Shown: positions 1 to 9,643 of the stretch, in pieces | Position numbering within the stretch: position 1 is the first letter of the stretch | How the letters are laid out: each line of letters begins with the position of its first letter | Source: Lachnoclostridium sp. An76 | Lineage (GTDB): Bacteria; Bacillota; Clostridia; Lachnospirales; Lachnospiraceae | Assembly (NCBI RefSeq): GCF_002161355.1 | Contig: NZ_NFHL01000001.1 | Span: forward strand, 682,001-746,000 | Direction: 5' to 3' | DNA length: 64,000 bases | Translations under genes and position numbers: made by a program | Notes under the pieces: generated by a model | Databases searched by the model: none | What the model was told of the DNA's origin: nothing | What the model saw: the letters and a program-made list of their open reading frames with translations, nothing else

Positions 1-534
1 AATGACCCGGCGCGTTTTATCGGAAAGAAGGCTGTTACAAAAGATGGGGAGGCTGCGGATATCAAACAGTATCTGGATGAGGATAAGATTGCGGAAGAGG
101 CGCAGTATGATGGGCTCTATGCAGTATGCACGGATCTTTTGGATGATGAGGTCGGTGATATTTTAAAAGTAAGTGAGGGGAGGTGGCAGATCGAGGAATG
201 CTTCCGGATCATGAAAACAGATTTTTCTGCAAGACCGATCTATTTACGGGAAGAGAACCGGATCAAGGCACATTTCCTGATCTGTTTCCTCGCATTAACC
301 GTCTACCGTTATCTTGAGAAAAAACTGGATTCAAAATATACCTGTGAAGAATTGCTGGATACCCTAAAAGGAATGAATTTCGCCGGGATACAGGAGCAGG
401 GATTCATCCCGCTGTATCGGCGGGAAAAGATTACTGATGACCTTCATGAAGCCTGCGGTTTCCGGACAGACTACCAATTCATAACTAAAAGTAAAATGAG
501 AACAATCCAGAAAAAAAGCAAAGGGAAGGAATAA
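1..534 (+). CDS. Transposase, IS4 superfamily (IS1634-like), C-terminal part, cut by the window edge
   Basis: The open frame runs from base 1 without a start, so this is the 3' end of a gene beginning outside the window. The translation carries the usual C-terminal signature of IS4-superfamily DDE transposases: YDGLYAV, then GRWQIEECFRIMK (the region of the catalytic Glu, Y(1-2)R-like block) and a long hydrophobic ICFLALTVYRYLEKKL helix. In this family the enzyme cuts and pastes the element using three acidic residues; only the last is visible. The frame ends cleanly at TAA. It converges on the comEC operon. No terminal inverted repeat could be assigned after the stop. The family call is solid; whether the element is complete and active cannot be seen here. 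Confidence 0.85.
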   Translation, partial: NDPARFIGKKAVTKDGEAADIKQYLDEDKIAEEAQYDGLYAVCTDLLDDEVGDILKVSEGRWQIEECFRIMKTDFSARPIYLREENRIKAHFLICFLALTVYRYLEKKLDSKYTCEELLDTLKGMNFAGIQEQGFIPLYRREKITDDLHEACGFRTDYQFITKSKMRTIQKKSKGKE

Positions 535-555
535 ATTACTATAGTTCGAAACAAC

Positions 556-605
556 GGAAAAAATCGCTGCACCCCGGTAAACACAAGGGATACAGCGATT
601 TTTTC
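556..605. terminator. Bidirectional stem-loop terminator
   Basis: Inverted repeat gaaaaaatcgctg / cagcgattttttc, 13-bp arms around a 23-base loop, ending in a T run on the plus strand and, by symmetry, on the minus strand. It lies 21 bases after the transposase stop and can also serve the convergent comEC operon. Confidence 0.65.
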
Positions 606-688
606 TTCCAATAACTGTCAAAGACAGGATTATAGCAGAGCTATGCATAAAAAGGAAGACCCAAATCTCAATTTGATCATCTTTCCGG

Positions 689-738
689 CAACAGTCCAGC
701 CATCAAGCTGTGCGGGTTTCCGAATGGTTCGTCTGGAC
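689..738. repeat. Diverged dispersed repeat, copy A
   Basis: The stretch beginning caacagtccagcc and containing tttccgaatg is clearly related, by eye roughly 70 percent over some 48 bases, to 12747-12795. In this copy the sequence also folds: acagtccag at 691-699 pairs with ctggactgct at 733-742 around a long loop. It lies between the transposase/terminator and the 3' end of comEC. Function unknown; a short mobile repeat or the remains of a structured RNA are both possible. Confidence 0.45.
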
Positions 739-764
739 TGCTGCTCTTTCCGGCTGCATCATAC

Positions 765-3134
765 TTAAGATTTTTTCCGCACATATCCGGACAGCTTCAC
801 TTTCTGTCCATCTGTCCGGACAGTGAGAGTACCATTCTCCTGGGTAGAATACACACTGCATCCCGCTTCCCTCAGCCGCTCCAAAGTCTCTTCATGCGGA
901 TGCCCGTACCGGTTGTCCACGCCCGCGGAGATCACAGCGACTTTCGGCTGGGCTGCTTTGAGAAATTCCGCTGTAGTGGAATCGCATGATCCGTGATGCG
1001 CTGCTTTGAGCACGTCGCATTGCGGGAGTTTTCCTTCTTTATAAAGGGATTCCTCACCCTTTCCTTCCACATCCCCGGTGAGGAGCATGCAAAACTCTCC
1101 GTACGTCAGTTCCAGGACCAGCGACGCTTCGTTTCCGGGTTCTAGTTTTGTGCCCTCCACGGGACCCAGACATTTCAATTCGGTCTTTCCGGTTTTTTCC
1201 GTGATCTTATCTCCTGCCCTCATGACTGCTGTCCTTGTTCCATTTTTCCTTGCTGTCTCTGCCAGTTCCAGCAGTTTCTCATCAAGATATCCCTCTGAAG
1301 GCAGTACGAGATTCCTGATGCGGACTCCCAGGTCCTGGTTTTCGAGAAGCTCCCTGATCCCATTGATATGGTCCTCGTCCCCGTGTGTGGCAAATACATA
1401 ATCCAGAGTATCCACAGCATTCGCCAGAAGATACGGCTCGATCCGGTATATCCCCGCTGAGGACACATCACTGCTGCCGCCGTCCACGAGATAATCCTCC
1501 TGGTCTCCTCTTATATAGATGCAATCCCCCTGTCCCACATCCAGCACTGCTGCCCGGATCCCTTCTTCACTTTTACAGCCCAGACGGCAGGCTGCCGCCA
1601 TCCCCACAGCGCACACTACGAGCAGGATGCCGGGAATACGAAAGACGCCGCCTTTCCTGCCATCTTCTGATTTCTGGCGGAGATAATAAAAAATCCCGCA
1701 GAGGATCCCCAGTACCGCATAATATCCGGCCAGCCAGGCAATATCCGGTTTTCCTGTCACAAACCGGCTTCCCGGGAGCGCTCCCGCAGCACCGCAGAGG
1801 CAGTCGTACATCCAGAGCACTGCTTTGCTCGCCTGGAGCACTGCTCCGCCCAGGCTGTCAGACATAAGCGTCAGCACAGACCCGATGATGCCGGATGCCA
1901 TTGCCACGGGCATGACCGGGATCACGAAGAGATTCAGCAGCACAGAGTAAGGCGGGATCTCAAAATAGAAATACAGCACCGGGCCGAGAAGCAGGACATT
2001 CACCGCCAGGCTGGACACAAGACCGGTTAAAAGCCATCGTCCCGCTGCAAATATCTTTCCACAGAGATACCGCCTGATCATATGCCGCCCGCCCTTTCCT
2101 TTTGCCCATCCGGTCCTCCCGCCTTTCTTCCGCCCTGCGGCTGCTTCCAGCTTCTCTGATCTGAACATTTCCCCAAACACCGGACTGAGCAGGACCAGTC
2201 CCAGGATTGCCCCAAAGGAGAGGAGAAATCCCGCGTCCGTCACATACAGCGGCTGCCGGGCGCAGAGTACCGCCGCTGCCGCCGACAGACTTGTCGCCAG
2301 ATCATAGTCTCTCCCTGTCATATCCGCCCCGACACGGATAAGAAACATGATAAGCGCCCGCAGACTGGAGACTCCCGCCCCGATCATCATCGTATAAAGG
2401 ATAAGGACCGCCCCTCCTGCGATGCCGGCAGGAATGAAGCCAAGCCCGGTCTTCCTGAGCAGTCCGTAGATCCCCATACCGATAAAGGACATATGGAGTC
2501 CTGATATGGCAAGCAGGTGCCCGATCCCGTTCTTCTGATACATCTTCTTCATCTCTGCATCCAGACCTGCCTTGTCCCCCAGAAGGACAGCGCTCATCGT
2601 CCCACCGTAGTAATCTCCCAGATGTTTCACCAGAATATCCTTCCACGCGCAGCGTACCTCAGATAGGAACTGGGCTGTCCGGTCTGTCTCCCGGGAGATC
2701 ACTTCCAGTTTGTCCGCCCACACAAGGACATGGATCCCCTGCCTTGCGTAGTAAGCGCGCTGGTCGAAATTTCCCGGATTGCGCGCGCTGTCAAACACAG
2801 CGGCCTCCCCGGTTATCCGGATCCTGTTCCCGATACGGATATGTTCTTCGCTTTTTTCTGTCTGTTCCGGCCTGACATAGGCCATGACGGTTGGTTCCTG
2901 AATATTCTGATCTGAAACAGATACAGCATTGTCCTTTAGACAGACTGCTGTCACTTTTGATTTTTCTTCAATCTTAGATACAGTGCCTTCCAGCGTGATC
3001 CCGGCTGAAGGCATACTCTGGTTGAGCGCGTCCTCCAGCGCGGAAGCCTCTGCCCCCGCGCCGAAAAAACACACTCTTATCGCCTGTACCGCCACAAAAA
3101 GGGCGCATACCATACAAAGCGGCCGCTTTTTCAT
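765..3134 (-). CDS. comEC: ComEC/Rec2 family DNA-uptake channel protein
   Basis: Polytopic membrane protein that in transformable Firmicutes forms the channel carrying single-stranded DNA across the membrane. Order of parts in the 789 residues: N-terminal hydrophobic segment, a soluble OB-like DUF4131 region, the Competence domain with the GIGHLLAISGLHMSFIG block near residue 205 and many membrane helices up to about residue 510, then a metallo-beta-lactamase-fold domain with THGDEDH near 580 and AAHHGS near 710. Full length for the family. It is the last gene of the leftward comEA operon, 6 bases after the GerMN lipoprotein stop; the Shine-Dalgarno is weak, so translational coupling is likely. 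Whether the host is transformable cannot be inferred from this gene alone. Confidence 0.95.
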   Translation of the reverse strand: MKKRPLCMVCALFVAVQAIRVCFFGAGAEASALEDALNQSMPSAGITLEGTVSKIEEKSKVTAVCLKDNAVSVSDQNIQEPTVMAYVRPEQTEKSEEHIRIGNRIRITGEAAVFDSARNPGNFDQRAYYARQGIHVLVWADKLEVISRETDRTAQFLSEVRCAWKDILVKHLGDYYGGTMSAVLLGDKAGLDAEMKKMYQKNGIGHLLAISGLHMSFIGMGIYGLLRKTGLGFIPAGIAGGAVLILYTMMIGAGVSSLRALIMFLIRVGADMTGRDYDLATSLSAAAAVLCARQPLYVTDAGFLLSFGAILGLVLLSPVFGEMFRSEKLEAAAGRKKGGRTGWAKGKGGRHMIRRYLCGKIFAAGRWLLTGLVSSLAVNVLLLGPVLYFYFEIPPYSVLLNLFVIPVMPVAMASGIIGSVLTLMSDSLGGAVLQASKAVLWMYDCLCGAAGALPGSRFVTGKPDIAWLAGYYAVLGILCGIFYYLRQKSEDGRKGGVFRIPGILLVVCAVGMAAACRLGCKSEEGIRAAVLDVGQGDCIYIRGDQEDYLVDGGSSDVSSAGIYRIEPYLLANAVDTLDYVFATHGDEDHINGIRELLENQDLGVRIRNLVLPSEGYLDEKLLELAETARKNGTRTAVMRAGDKITEKTGKTELKCLGPVEGTKLEPGNEASLVLELTYGEFCMLLTGDVEGKGEESLYKEGKLPQCDVLKAAHHGSCDSTTAEFLKAAQPKVAVISAGVDNRYGHPHEETLERLREAGCSVYSTQENGTLTVRTDGQKVKLSGYVRKKS

Positions 3135-3140
3135 TGATCT

Positions 3141-4067
3141 TTATTCTTCTTCGGCTGCGACCAGTTCTTCTTTTGCCTCAAGAGGCTGGGACAGATCCAC
3201 TGTCTCCATATACTTTGCATCCGTTTCCCCGTTGATCGTGATCTGCACTTTCTGTGCCTCTGTTCCCCCGACCAGAGAATTCACGATCGAATACACTGTC
3301 ACTTCCGGCAGCACGTCATAAGCCCCTGTAAGAAACGTACTGTCAAAATTCACGTAACAGATCCCGTCCTTGATCGTTACGCTCAAAAGGTTGGCATCCG
3401 GGTTGACCGTCGGATAAACACCGCTCCCGGAGGGTCCCTGCATGAGCTTCTCCACGATCAGTTTCTCCCGGGATACATTGCTGCTGTACCTCACATCGAC
3501 TTTCTGCGGGACGAGCCTCTTCCCTTCTTTATCCGCGAAATACAGAGTCAGGGTATCCGTCTGATACGCAGTGGGCGATGAGCCGGTATTTTCCACAAAA
3601 TCGTCCTCATTCATCAGCCCCACAGGGAACCCTGAGCTGTCCTCCAGCATTTCTCCGTCCACAGTGAATGAGACTGCATTGACCCCGTCGATCAGGACCA
3701 GGGACTGGACGACCGCCGCCCTCACCAGCTTTTCCTCCAGCGCCCCCATTTCAAGATAAGCGCTGTTGAAATCCACATCCAGGATACTCCCTCTCAATTC
3801 GCACTCCCGGACTTCCACCTCTGCGGGGATGGGGGCAGTATACTCGATCTCTTCCGAGGGCTTTTTCAGTTCCTCCAGGACTGCCTCTGCGACCTCTTCC
3901 GCCTCCCCTTCCGGGAAATCAAAAGAAACCTTTGCAAGCCCCGTCCTGTCTTCATTCAGACAGTAGATATACGGATCTTCTTTTCCCACATCCGTGCGTT
4001 TCCCACAGGACACAGCCAGCGCAGACATACAGAGACAGACGGCCAAAAGCTTTATTTTCCTCTTCAT
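3141..4067 (-). CDS. GerMN-domain lipoprotein
   Basis: A lipoprotein signal peptide (charged KRKIK, hydrophobic core, LAVSC lipobox with Cys at residue 21) is followed by two GerMN-type repeats, roughly residues 40-150 and 170-290, each ending in a VNFDS- or VDFNS-like strand. GerMN domains occur in the spore-germination protein GerM and in lipoproteins linked to envelope kinases; the domain is thought to bind envelope ligands. I chose the ATG at 4067 because a GGGGGT motif sits 6-7 bases before it; a GTG two codons upstream is also open. It follows the histidine kinase by about 11 bases and precedes comEC, so it may modulate the kinase (inference, from the LpqB/WalHI style of organisation). 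Confidence 0.85.
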   Translation of the reverse strand: MKRKIKLLAVCLCMSALAVSCGKRTDVGKEDPYIYCLNEDRTGLAKVSFDFPEGEAEEVAEAVLEELKKPSEEIEYTAPIPAEVEVRECELRGSILDVDFNSAYLEMGALEEKLVRAAVVQSLVLIDGVNAVSFTVDGEMLEDSSGFPVGLMNEDDFVENTGSSPTAYQTDTLTLYFADKEGKRLVPQKVDVRYSSNVSREKLIVEKLMQGPSGSGVYPTVNPDANLLSVTIKDGICYVNFDSTFLTGAYDVLPEVTVYSIVNSLVGGTEAQKVQITINGETDAKYMETVDLSQPLEAKEELVAAEEE

Positions 4068-4078
4068 CCTCACACCCC

Positions 4079-5554
4079 CTATGCTGCCACGTAGATCAGA
4101 GGGATCCGGACTGTGAATGTAGTCCCCTCTCCCTCATTGCTGTATACTTTGATGGAGCCGCGGTGCACGAGGACCGCATTCCTTGCGATGGCAAGCCCAA
4201 GCCCTGTCCCGCCGATCTCCCGGGAATGGGACTTGTCCACCCGGTAGAACCTCTCAAATATATTCGCCTGGTCCTGCTCCGGGATCCCGATCCCCGAGTC
4301 CTCCACCTTCACATAAAAATACTTGTGGTCCGCATTCAGGGAGACATGGACCCATCCGTTCTCATGGTTATATTTAATGGCATTTTCCACAAGGTTTGAT
4401 ACGGCAAGGGTAAATTTTGTCTCATCGATCTCCGCGTTCACAGGCCGGAAGGTTTCCATGACCATCTCTACATTTTTCTTCTCCGCGATCGGCTTTAACC
4501 GTTTCAGGATCTGTTCCAGCAGATCATTGATATTCATGGTCCGGATGTTCATCGTCTGGCCTGACCGGTCCATCTTCACAAGAGAGAGCAGGTCTGTGAT
4601 GATCTGGTTCTCCCGGTCGATCTCCTTCGCGATATCCTGCATGAACTCCTGGTACATCTCCACTGGCACATTGTCCTGCTCCAGGAGAGAATCCGCCAGG
4701 ACCTTCATGGAAGTCATGGGCGTCTTCAGCTCATGGGACACATTGGATACGAACTCTTCCCTGGACTCGTCCAGGATCTTCAGCCTGCCGAGCATTTTAT
4801 TAAACGCTTCGCTCAGCTGCCTTGTCTCTGTAAATGTATCCACATGGAGCACATCGTCGCTGTACCCTTCTGTCACGTTTTCGATGGCCCCTGTGATCTT
4901 GTGGATAGGCCGCACCATCCGGTCTGCCAGGAACACGCTGAGCATGGCAAGGAGGATCATGGCGATCCCCACGATCACTCCGCCGTGGGTATACAGCACC
5001 TGCTTTGTCGTCTCGATATTATCTGTGGACACACTGGCAAGCATCACACCGAGCACTTTCTCTCCTCCGCTCTCCACAATGGGGGAAGTCACCTCGATAT
5101 AATGGTTGGTCCTGTCATAAAAATTTGTCCTCTCGCCTTTCATACAGCGGACGACATTTTCCGACACATCCGTCTTGCCCTCATCCAGGCTGTATGTATC
5201 CTTGACCACCCTGAGGTCTTTATCGATGACCATGACCCGACCGTTATAAATATTAGTCAGCTGGGTGAGGCTGCTATTGATGACCTCAGAGGACGTATCT
5301 GACAGATACCCGTAATTATTCAGCTGGTTGCACAGTATGGTGCACTGGTTCTGGATTTCCGCGGTGCGAAGCTCCACCGCGCGCGACTCATAGAATTTCA
5401 CGATCCCGAAAAGAGCCGCCAGGCATGGCAGGAGCCCTGCCAGCATGGCGGACAGGATAAAACGGAACCGCATATTTTTAAAGATCTTGTCTCTGAATGT
5501 AAACTGACGTTTAACCCTGGAAATAATAACCCACTCCCCACTTTGTATGTACAT
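4079..5554 (-). CDS. Membrane sensor histidine kinase (WalK/PhoR-like)
   Basis: Domain order, in the long frame: a membrane helix near residues 30-50, an extracellular sensor of about 130 residues, a second helix near 190-212, HAMP, HisKA with SHELKTPM (phospho-accepting His near residue 271) and HATPase_c with NLVENAIKYN, DSGIGIP and GTGLGLA. It autophosphorylates and should pass phosphate to the response regulator directly upstream. The long frame starts at an ATG overlapping the regulator by 44 bases but has no Shine-Dalgarno; the next ATG is at 5473 (just before the first helix), so the true start is uncertain. Its position between comEA and comEC suggests control of envelope or DNA-uptake functions, but no target is shown by the sequence. 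Confidence 0.93.
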   Translation of the reverse strand: MYIQSGEWVIISRVKRQFTFRDKIFKNMRFRFILSAMLAGLLPCLAALFGIVKFYESRAVELRTAEIQNQCTILCNQLNNYGYLSDTSSEVINSSLTQLTNIYNGRVMVIDKDLRVVKDTYSLDEGKTDVSENVVRCMKGERTNFYDRTNHYIEVTSPIVESGGEKVLGVMLASVSTDNIETTKQVLYTHGGVIVGIAMILLAMLSVFLADRMVRPIHKITGAIENVTEGYSDDVLHVDTFTETRQLSEAFNKMLGRLKILDESREEFVSNVSHELKTPMTSMKVLADSLLEQDNVPVEMYQEFMQDIAKEIDRENQIITDLLSLVKMDRSGQTMNIRTMNINDLLEQILKRLKPIAEKKNVEMVMETFRPVNAEIDETKFTLAVSNLVENAIKYNHENGWVHVSLNADHKYFYVKVEDSGIGIPEQDQANIFERFYRVDKSHSREIGGTGLGLAIARNAVLVHRGSIKVYSNEGEGTTFTVRIPLIYVAA

Positions 5555-6197
5555 ATTTCGGTTCGCTCGGGTTCATCTCGATCTTCTCCCGCAGGCGCCG
5601 GATATGCACATCGACTGTCCTTGCATCTCCCGGATAATCATATCCCCACACAAGGTTCAAAAGGTTTTCCCTGCTGTACACTTTGTTCGGGTTCATGGCA
5701 AGCAGCTCCAGCACGTCAAATTCTTTTGCCGTGAGGTTGATCTCCCTCTCCCCGATGAACACGCGGCGGCTCTCGCAGTCGATCTTCATGTTGCCCTTGA
5801 TGAGCACCGGGCTTCCCGCAGGCTCCTTCTTCTTCGAAGTGCGCCGCATGATCGCCTTGATCCTCGCCTTCACCTCGAGGATATTGAACGGCTTGGTGAT
5901 ATAGTCGTCCGCGCCGTACTCCAGCCCCAGGATCTTGTCCATATCTTCACTTTTCGCTGTCAGCATCACGACCGGCATATCGGAAAACTCCCTGATCTGC
6001 TGGCATACCTGGAACCCGTCCAGTTTCGGCAGCATGACATCTAAAAGCACCAGGTCATACTCGCAGTTCCTTGCGCACTCCAGCGCTTCCTCGCCGTCAT
6101 AGGCACAGTCCACTTCCATGCCTTCCTGCTCCAGGCTGAACCGGATCCCTTTTACGATCAGTTTTTCATCGTCTACCACCAATATCTTCTTACTCAT
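5511..6197 (-). CDS. OmpR/PhoB-family response regulator
   Basis: Receiver domain in residues 1-120 with the acidic pair at D10/E11, phosphoacceptor D53 in LLDVMLP and the conserved TAK lysine near 103; winged-helix DNA-binding domain in the last 100 residues, ending in the family's VDVHIRRLREKIE and VRTKWGVGYYF-type blocks (here VHTKWGVGYYF). 228 residues is standard. Partner of the downstream histidine kinase, which overlaps its 3' end. It starts 22 bases after comEA, so it is co-transcribed from the comEA promoter. Sequence style is closest to the WalR/PhoP/YycF group; I do not assign a specific gene name. Confidence 0.94.
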   Translation of the reverse strand: MSKKILVVDDEKLIVKGIRFSLEQEGMEVDCAYDGEEALECARNCEYDLVLLDVMLPKLDGFQVCQQIREFSDMPVVMLTAKSEDMDKILGLEYGADDYITKPFNILEVKARIKAIMRRTSKKKEPAGSPVLIKGNMKIDCESRRVFIGEREINLTAKEFDVLELLAMNPNKVYSRENLLNLVWGYDYPGDARTVDVHIRRLREKIEMNPSEPKYVHTKWGVGYYFQG

Positions 6198-6219
6198 ACT
6201 CCACTACCTGACTCCTGTC

Positions 6220-6831
6220 TCATATCGTTATGTCTTCTTTTATTTTATTAAATACTCCCTCTTTGATTCCCTCGATCAGCATCAGGTCCTCAATGCTCCC
6301 GAACTTACCGTGCTCCTCACGGTAGTCCAGGATGCTCTGAGCCTTTGCCTCACCGATCCCTGTCAGGGTCATGAGTTCCTCTTTTCCGGCTGTATTAATA
6401 TTTACTTTCCCGCTTACGTCCGCATTTCCGGTTACGATATCTTCAACCCCGGAGCCCTGCATCTGAACCTCCCGGACTGTGGGGACATAGATCTGTTCCC
6501 CGTCCGCCACGGTCCTCGCCTGGCTGACTGCCTCAGGCGCCGCCTCCGCCGTCATGCCGCCGGCGAGAGTGATCGCTTCAAATACACGGGCGTCCTTTTT
6601 TAATTCATATACCCCGGGAGCATTCACTGCCCCGCACACATAGACATAGACCGTCTCCGCAGGCTCCTGTTCTTCCTGCGGGACAGCTCCCTCTTCTTCC
6701 GTCTCGCTCTCAGCAGAGACTGACAGCTCTTCCAGGCTCTCTCCATCCTTATCGGAACATCCCGCAGACACGAGAGCCGCTGCCAGGATCGGGAGCCATA
6801 CTGCCTTCATTTTTTTCATTCTGTCATGCAT
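6220..6831 (-). CDS. comEA: ComEA-like DNA-binding protein (SLBB plus helix-hairpin-helix)
   Basis: In competent Firmicutes ComEA is the membrane-anchored receptor that binds incoming double-stranded DNA and hands it to ComEC. The 203-residue product has an N-terminal hydrophobic anchor ending in SAGC (possible lipobox), a Glu-rich linker, an SLBB domain (VYVYVCGAVNAPGVYEL, then VADGEQIYVP) and a C-terminal pair of helix-hairpin-helix motifs (NINTAGKEELMTLTGIGEAKA, then FGSIEDLMLIEGI). A longer frame is open to 6924, but the ATG at 6831 has GGAG upstream and lies just after a good promoter. It is the first gene of the operon running through the two-component pair and GerMN to comEC. Confidence 0.92.
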   Translation of the reverse strand: MHDRMKKMKAVWLPILAAALVSAGCSDKDGESLEELSVSAESETEEEGAVPQEEQEPAETVYVYVCGAVNAPGVYELKKDARVFEAITLAGGMTAEAAPEAVSQARTVADGEQIYVPTVREVQMQGSGVEDIVTGNADVSGKVNINTAGKEELMTLTGIGEAKAQSILDYREEHGKFGSIEDLMLIEGIKEGVFNKIKEDITI

Positions 6832-6888
6832 ATTTTTCTCCACAGTTCCCAGACCGGGAGAGATACCCCTTTTATGCCGGACAGTAAC

Positions 6889-6917
6889 ATTGTAACGAAT
6901 TTTTATCAAAATTACAA
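6889..6917 (-). promoter_or_regulatory. Sigma-A-type promoter of the comEA operon
   Basis: Read on the minus strand: TTGTAA, a 17-base spacer, then TACAAT. The transcript would begin near 6880 and run about 50 bases to the comEA start. Confidence 0.65.
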
Positions 6918-7003
6918 TAGACAATTAATTCTTTGTTACGGTATTAACAGGTTGTTACAGATTTATTACATATATCTGTATCTGCGATACCCCCCTGCAT
7001 ATC

Positions 7004-7435
7004 CTACTCCCACTGGAATACCGCGATCCCGATCACTGCCACAAGGAGCCCGCCCAGTTTCCGCCAGGAGAACGGCTCTCTGTCCATGCCGAACATCCCG
7101 AAGAGCTGGATGAGATACGATACCGCGAGCTGGGCGATGACAATGAGGAGCGCGGACTTCGCAGGTCCCAGCGCCGCAACGCTCTTGATCACAGTCCATG
7201 TGATCACAGCTCCGATCGCCCCGCCCAGCAGCATATACTTTGGCTCTACCTTTGCGATGGCAGAGACGCTGTCCCGCCCGGTAAACAGCCATGCCGCCAG
7301 ACAGACCGCGAACGCCGTGATCTGCACCCAGCCGTTGCTGACCCACACTCCGGTTGTCTTCGTAACCTGTGTGTTAAATACTCCCTGTATGCTCATAAGC
7401 GCCCCGGAGATCAGGGCAATAAAAAAACCAGCCAT
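7004..7435 (-). CDS. YdcZ/DUF606 family small DMT transporter
   Basis: 143 residues forming about five hydrophobic helices, beginning MAGFFIALISGALMSIQGVFN and ending in a WRKLGGLLVAVIGIAVF helix. This matches the DUF606 branch of the drug/metabolite transporter superfamily, whose members often act as pairs or dimers; the substrate is unknown. The ATG at 7435 has GGAGG eight bases upstream, so I prefer it to the longer open frame reaching 7516. It follows argD by 121 bases in the same direction and may be read through from the arginine operon, but nothing links it functionally. Confidence 0.85.
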   Translation of the reverse strand: MAGFFIALISGALMSIQGVFNTQVTKTTGVWVSNGWVQITAFAVCLAAWLFTGRDSVSAIAKVEPKYMLLGGAIGAVITWTVIKSVAALGPAKSALLIVIAQLAVSYLIQLFGMFGMDREPFSWRKLGGLLVAVIGIAVFQWE

Positions 7436-7556
7436 GTTCCATACCTCCATGCAGTTTATGCCTGCTTTTCCCTTAGTATGTCCCCTGGCCGGTTTCTTAT
7501 TCCTGTCTTGTTCCACAGTGTGTCTGCATTGCTGTGCCGCTGTGTGTCTCTCCTGG

Positions 7557-8738
7557 TTAAGACAACGCCCGCTTCATCTTCCCGATCATCTCATCGATGT
7601 GCTTCTCCTCCACGATCAGCGGCGGCACAAAACGGAATACATTCCCTTCCGCCTGGATGATCAGAAGCCCTTCTTCGATGGCTTTCCGGTTGACTTCCGC
7701 AAGCGGCTTCGTGACCACGATGCCCTGCATCAGTCCCTTGCCTTTGCGCTCTGTGACGCAGTCCATCTCTTCCACAAGCTCGTCCAGGCGCTTCGTGAGA
7801 TACGGTGCCACTTGATTGACGTGCCCCACGATATCGTCCCGCTCAAAAATCTTGATCACCGTCTTTACCGCGGTGCATGCCAGCGGGTTCCCGCCGTAGG
7901 TTGCCCCGTGGTCCCCGGGTTTCAGGGAATATTCCGCCACCCGCTCTGTCATGGCGAATGCGCCCACAGGGATGCCGTTCCCGATCGCCTTTGCCATGGT
8001 CAGGATGTCCGGCTTCACGCCGAATCCCTGCCATGCGAACATGGTCCCCGTACGCCCCATGCCGCACTGGACTTCATCGCAGATCATGAGGATGTCATTC
8101 TCATCGCAGATCCTGCGGATTCCTTCCATAAATTCCTGTGTGGCAAGGTTGATCCCGCCCTCGCCCTGGAGGGGTTCCAGGATGATCGCGCAGGTCTTGT
8201 CGCTGACAAGCGCCTCCACACTGTCCAGGTCGTTAAATTTCGCGAACTTCACCCCAGGCACCAGCGGCTCGAAAGGCTCCCTGTACGGCCCGTGCCCTGT
8301 GACGGACACTGCGCCGAAGCTCCTGCCGTGGAAGGAATGCTCCATGGCGATAAACTCATACCTGCCTGTGCCTTTTGTGTACGCGTAGCGTCTCGCCGCC
8401 TTGAGGGCGCCCTCGTTCGCCTCGCTCCCGCTGTTGGTAAAGAATACCCGGTCCATGCCGGAAATCCGGTTCAGCTCACGCGCAGCCTCGCCGCAGCTCT
8501 CGTGATAGTAAAGGTTTGATATATGGTACAGTTTGTCGATCTGCGCCTTTAACGCCTCATTCAGTTCTTTGTTATCGTATCCCAGCCCTGTCACGGCAAA
8601 CCCTGCCGCAAAGTCCAGATACTCTTTTCCCTCTGTGTCATACACGTACATCCCCTCGCCGTGGTCAAGCGCGATGGGGAAACGGTTGTATACGTGGATC
8701 AGATTTTCTTCCGCTGCTTTGATCTTTTCATTCACCAT
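7557..8738 (-). CDS. argD: Acetylornithine aminotransferase
   Basis: Class-III PLP aminotransferase that converts N-acetylglutamate semialdehyde to N-acetylornithine. The 393 residues show the family blocks [26 protein letters not shown] and the PLP lysine in [13 protein letters not shown] (about residue 248). Its start overlaps the argB stop by 11 bases, a sign of translational coupling, and it closes the argC-GNAT-argJ-argB-argD run. The same enzyme class can act on succinyldiaminopimelate or ornithine; the operon makes acetylornithine by far the likeliest substrate. Confidence 0.96.
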   Translation of the reverse strand: MVNEKIKAAEENLIHVYNRFPIALDHGEGMYVYDTEGKEYLDFAAGFAVTGLGYDNKELNEALKAQIDKLYHISNLYYHESCGEAARELNRISGMDRVFFTNSGSEANEGALKAARRYAYTKGTGRYEFIAMEHSFHGRSFGAVSVTGHGPYREPFEPLVPGVKFAKFNDLDSVEALVSDKTCAIILEPLQGEGGINLATQEFMEGIRRICDENDILMICDEVQCGMGRTGTMFAWQGFGVKPDILTMAKAIGNGIPVGAFAMTERVAEYSLKPGDHGATYGGNPLACTAVKTVIKIFERDDIVGHVNQVAPYLTKRLDELVEEMDCVTERKGKGLMQGIVVTKPLAEVNRKAIEEGLLIIQAEGNVFRFVPPLIVEEKHIDEMIGKMKRALS

Positions 8739-9627
8739 GATAATACCTGCTTTCCTGACTGTTCAATATGGCTGTCCCGATCCCCTTGTTCGTAAAGATC
8801 TCAAGGAGGAGACAGTGGGGGATACGCCCGTCCAGGATATGGACCCTGGACACGCCATTCTCGATGGCGTCGATACAGTTCTGGAGCTTGGGCAGCATGC
8901 CGCCGCCGATATAGCCGTCAGCCATCAGCTTCTTCGCCTCAGCCACCTCGAGCTCGGAGATCAGGGTGGACGGGTCGTCCGGATCCTTGTACACACCCTC
9001 GATATCCGTCAGGAACGCCAGCTTCTCCGCTTTCATGGCGCGGGCGATGGCGCATGCCGCATCGTCCGCATTGATATTATATGTATTGTACTCGTCGTCC
9101 AGTCCTACCGGGCAGACGATCGGGAGGAAATCTTTCTCCAGGAGATCATAGAGGATCTGGGCGTTCACTTCTTTGATCTCGCCCACATATCCGATATCCT
9201 GGCCGTCAGAATATTTTTTCTCCACCTTCAGGAGCGCCCCGTCTTTTCCGCTGATGCCGATGGCGCGCACGCCCAGGCTCTCCACAAGCTGCACCAGGCT
9301 TTTATTCACCCTGCCAAGCACCATCTCAGCCACTTCCATGGTCTCCTCATCTGTCACGCGAAGCCCGTTGATGAATTTCGGCTCCATGCCGACCTTTCCG
9401 ACCCACTTGCTGATCTCCTTGCCGCCGCCGTGCACGATGATGGGCTTGAAACCGCAGAGCTTCAGGAGAGTCACATCCTGGATCACCCGCTCCTTTAAGC
9501 TCTCATCTACCATGGCGCTGCCGCCGTATTTCACTACAATGATCTTTCTGTTAAAGCGCTGGATATAGGGCAGGGCCTCGATGAGCACCTGTGCCTTGTC
9601 CAGGTATTTCTGCATATTTTCGTTCAT
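8728..9627 (-). CDS. argB: Acetylglutamate kinase
   Basis: Amino-acid-kinase-fold enzyme phosphorylating N-acetylglutamate, the second step of arginine synthesis and the usual point of arginine feedback. Visible blocks are [34 protein letters not shown] and GGMLPKLQ. The chosen ATG at 9627 has AGGAGG a few bases upstream and gives 299 residues, normal for the family; the frame is open for 15 more codons. An N-terminal helix before the fold ([14 protein letters not shown]) is the type found in arginine-sensitive hexameric enzymes. Confidence 0.96.
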   Translation of the reverse strand: MNENMQKYLDKAQVLIEALPYIQRFNRKIIVVKYGGSAMVDESLKERVIQDVTLLKLCGFKPIIVHGGGKEISKWVGKVGMEPKFINGLRVTDEETMEVAEMVLGRVNKSLVQLVESLGVRAIGISGKDGALLKVEKKYSDGQDIGYVGEIKEVNAQILYDLLEKDFLPIVCPVGLDDEYNTYNINADDAACAIARAMKAEKLAFLTDIEGVYKDPDDPSTLISELEVAEAKKLMADGYIGGGMLPKLQNCIDAIENGVSRVHILDGRIPHCLLLEIFTNKGIGTAILNSQESRYYHGE

Positions 9628-9643
9628 AATACCCTCCTGCCTA

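Noticed and set aside
5554-5554. Choosing a definite start for the histidine kinase
   Set aside because: Neither the ATG at 5554 nor that at 5473 has a Shine-Dalgarno, so I list the long form and do not claim it as certain.
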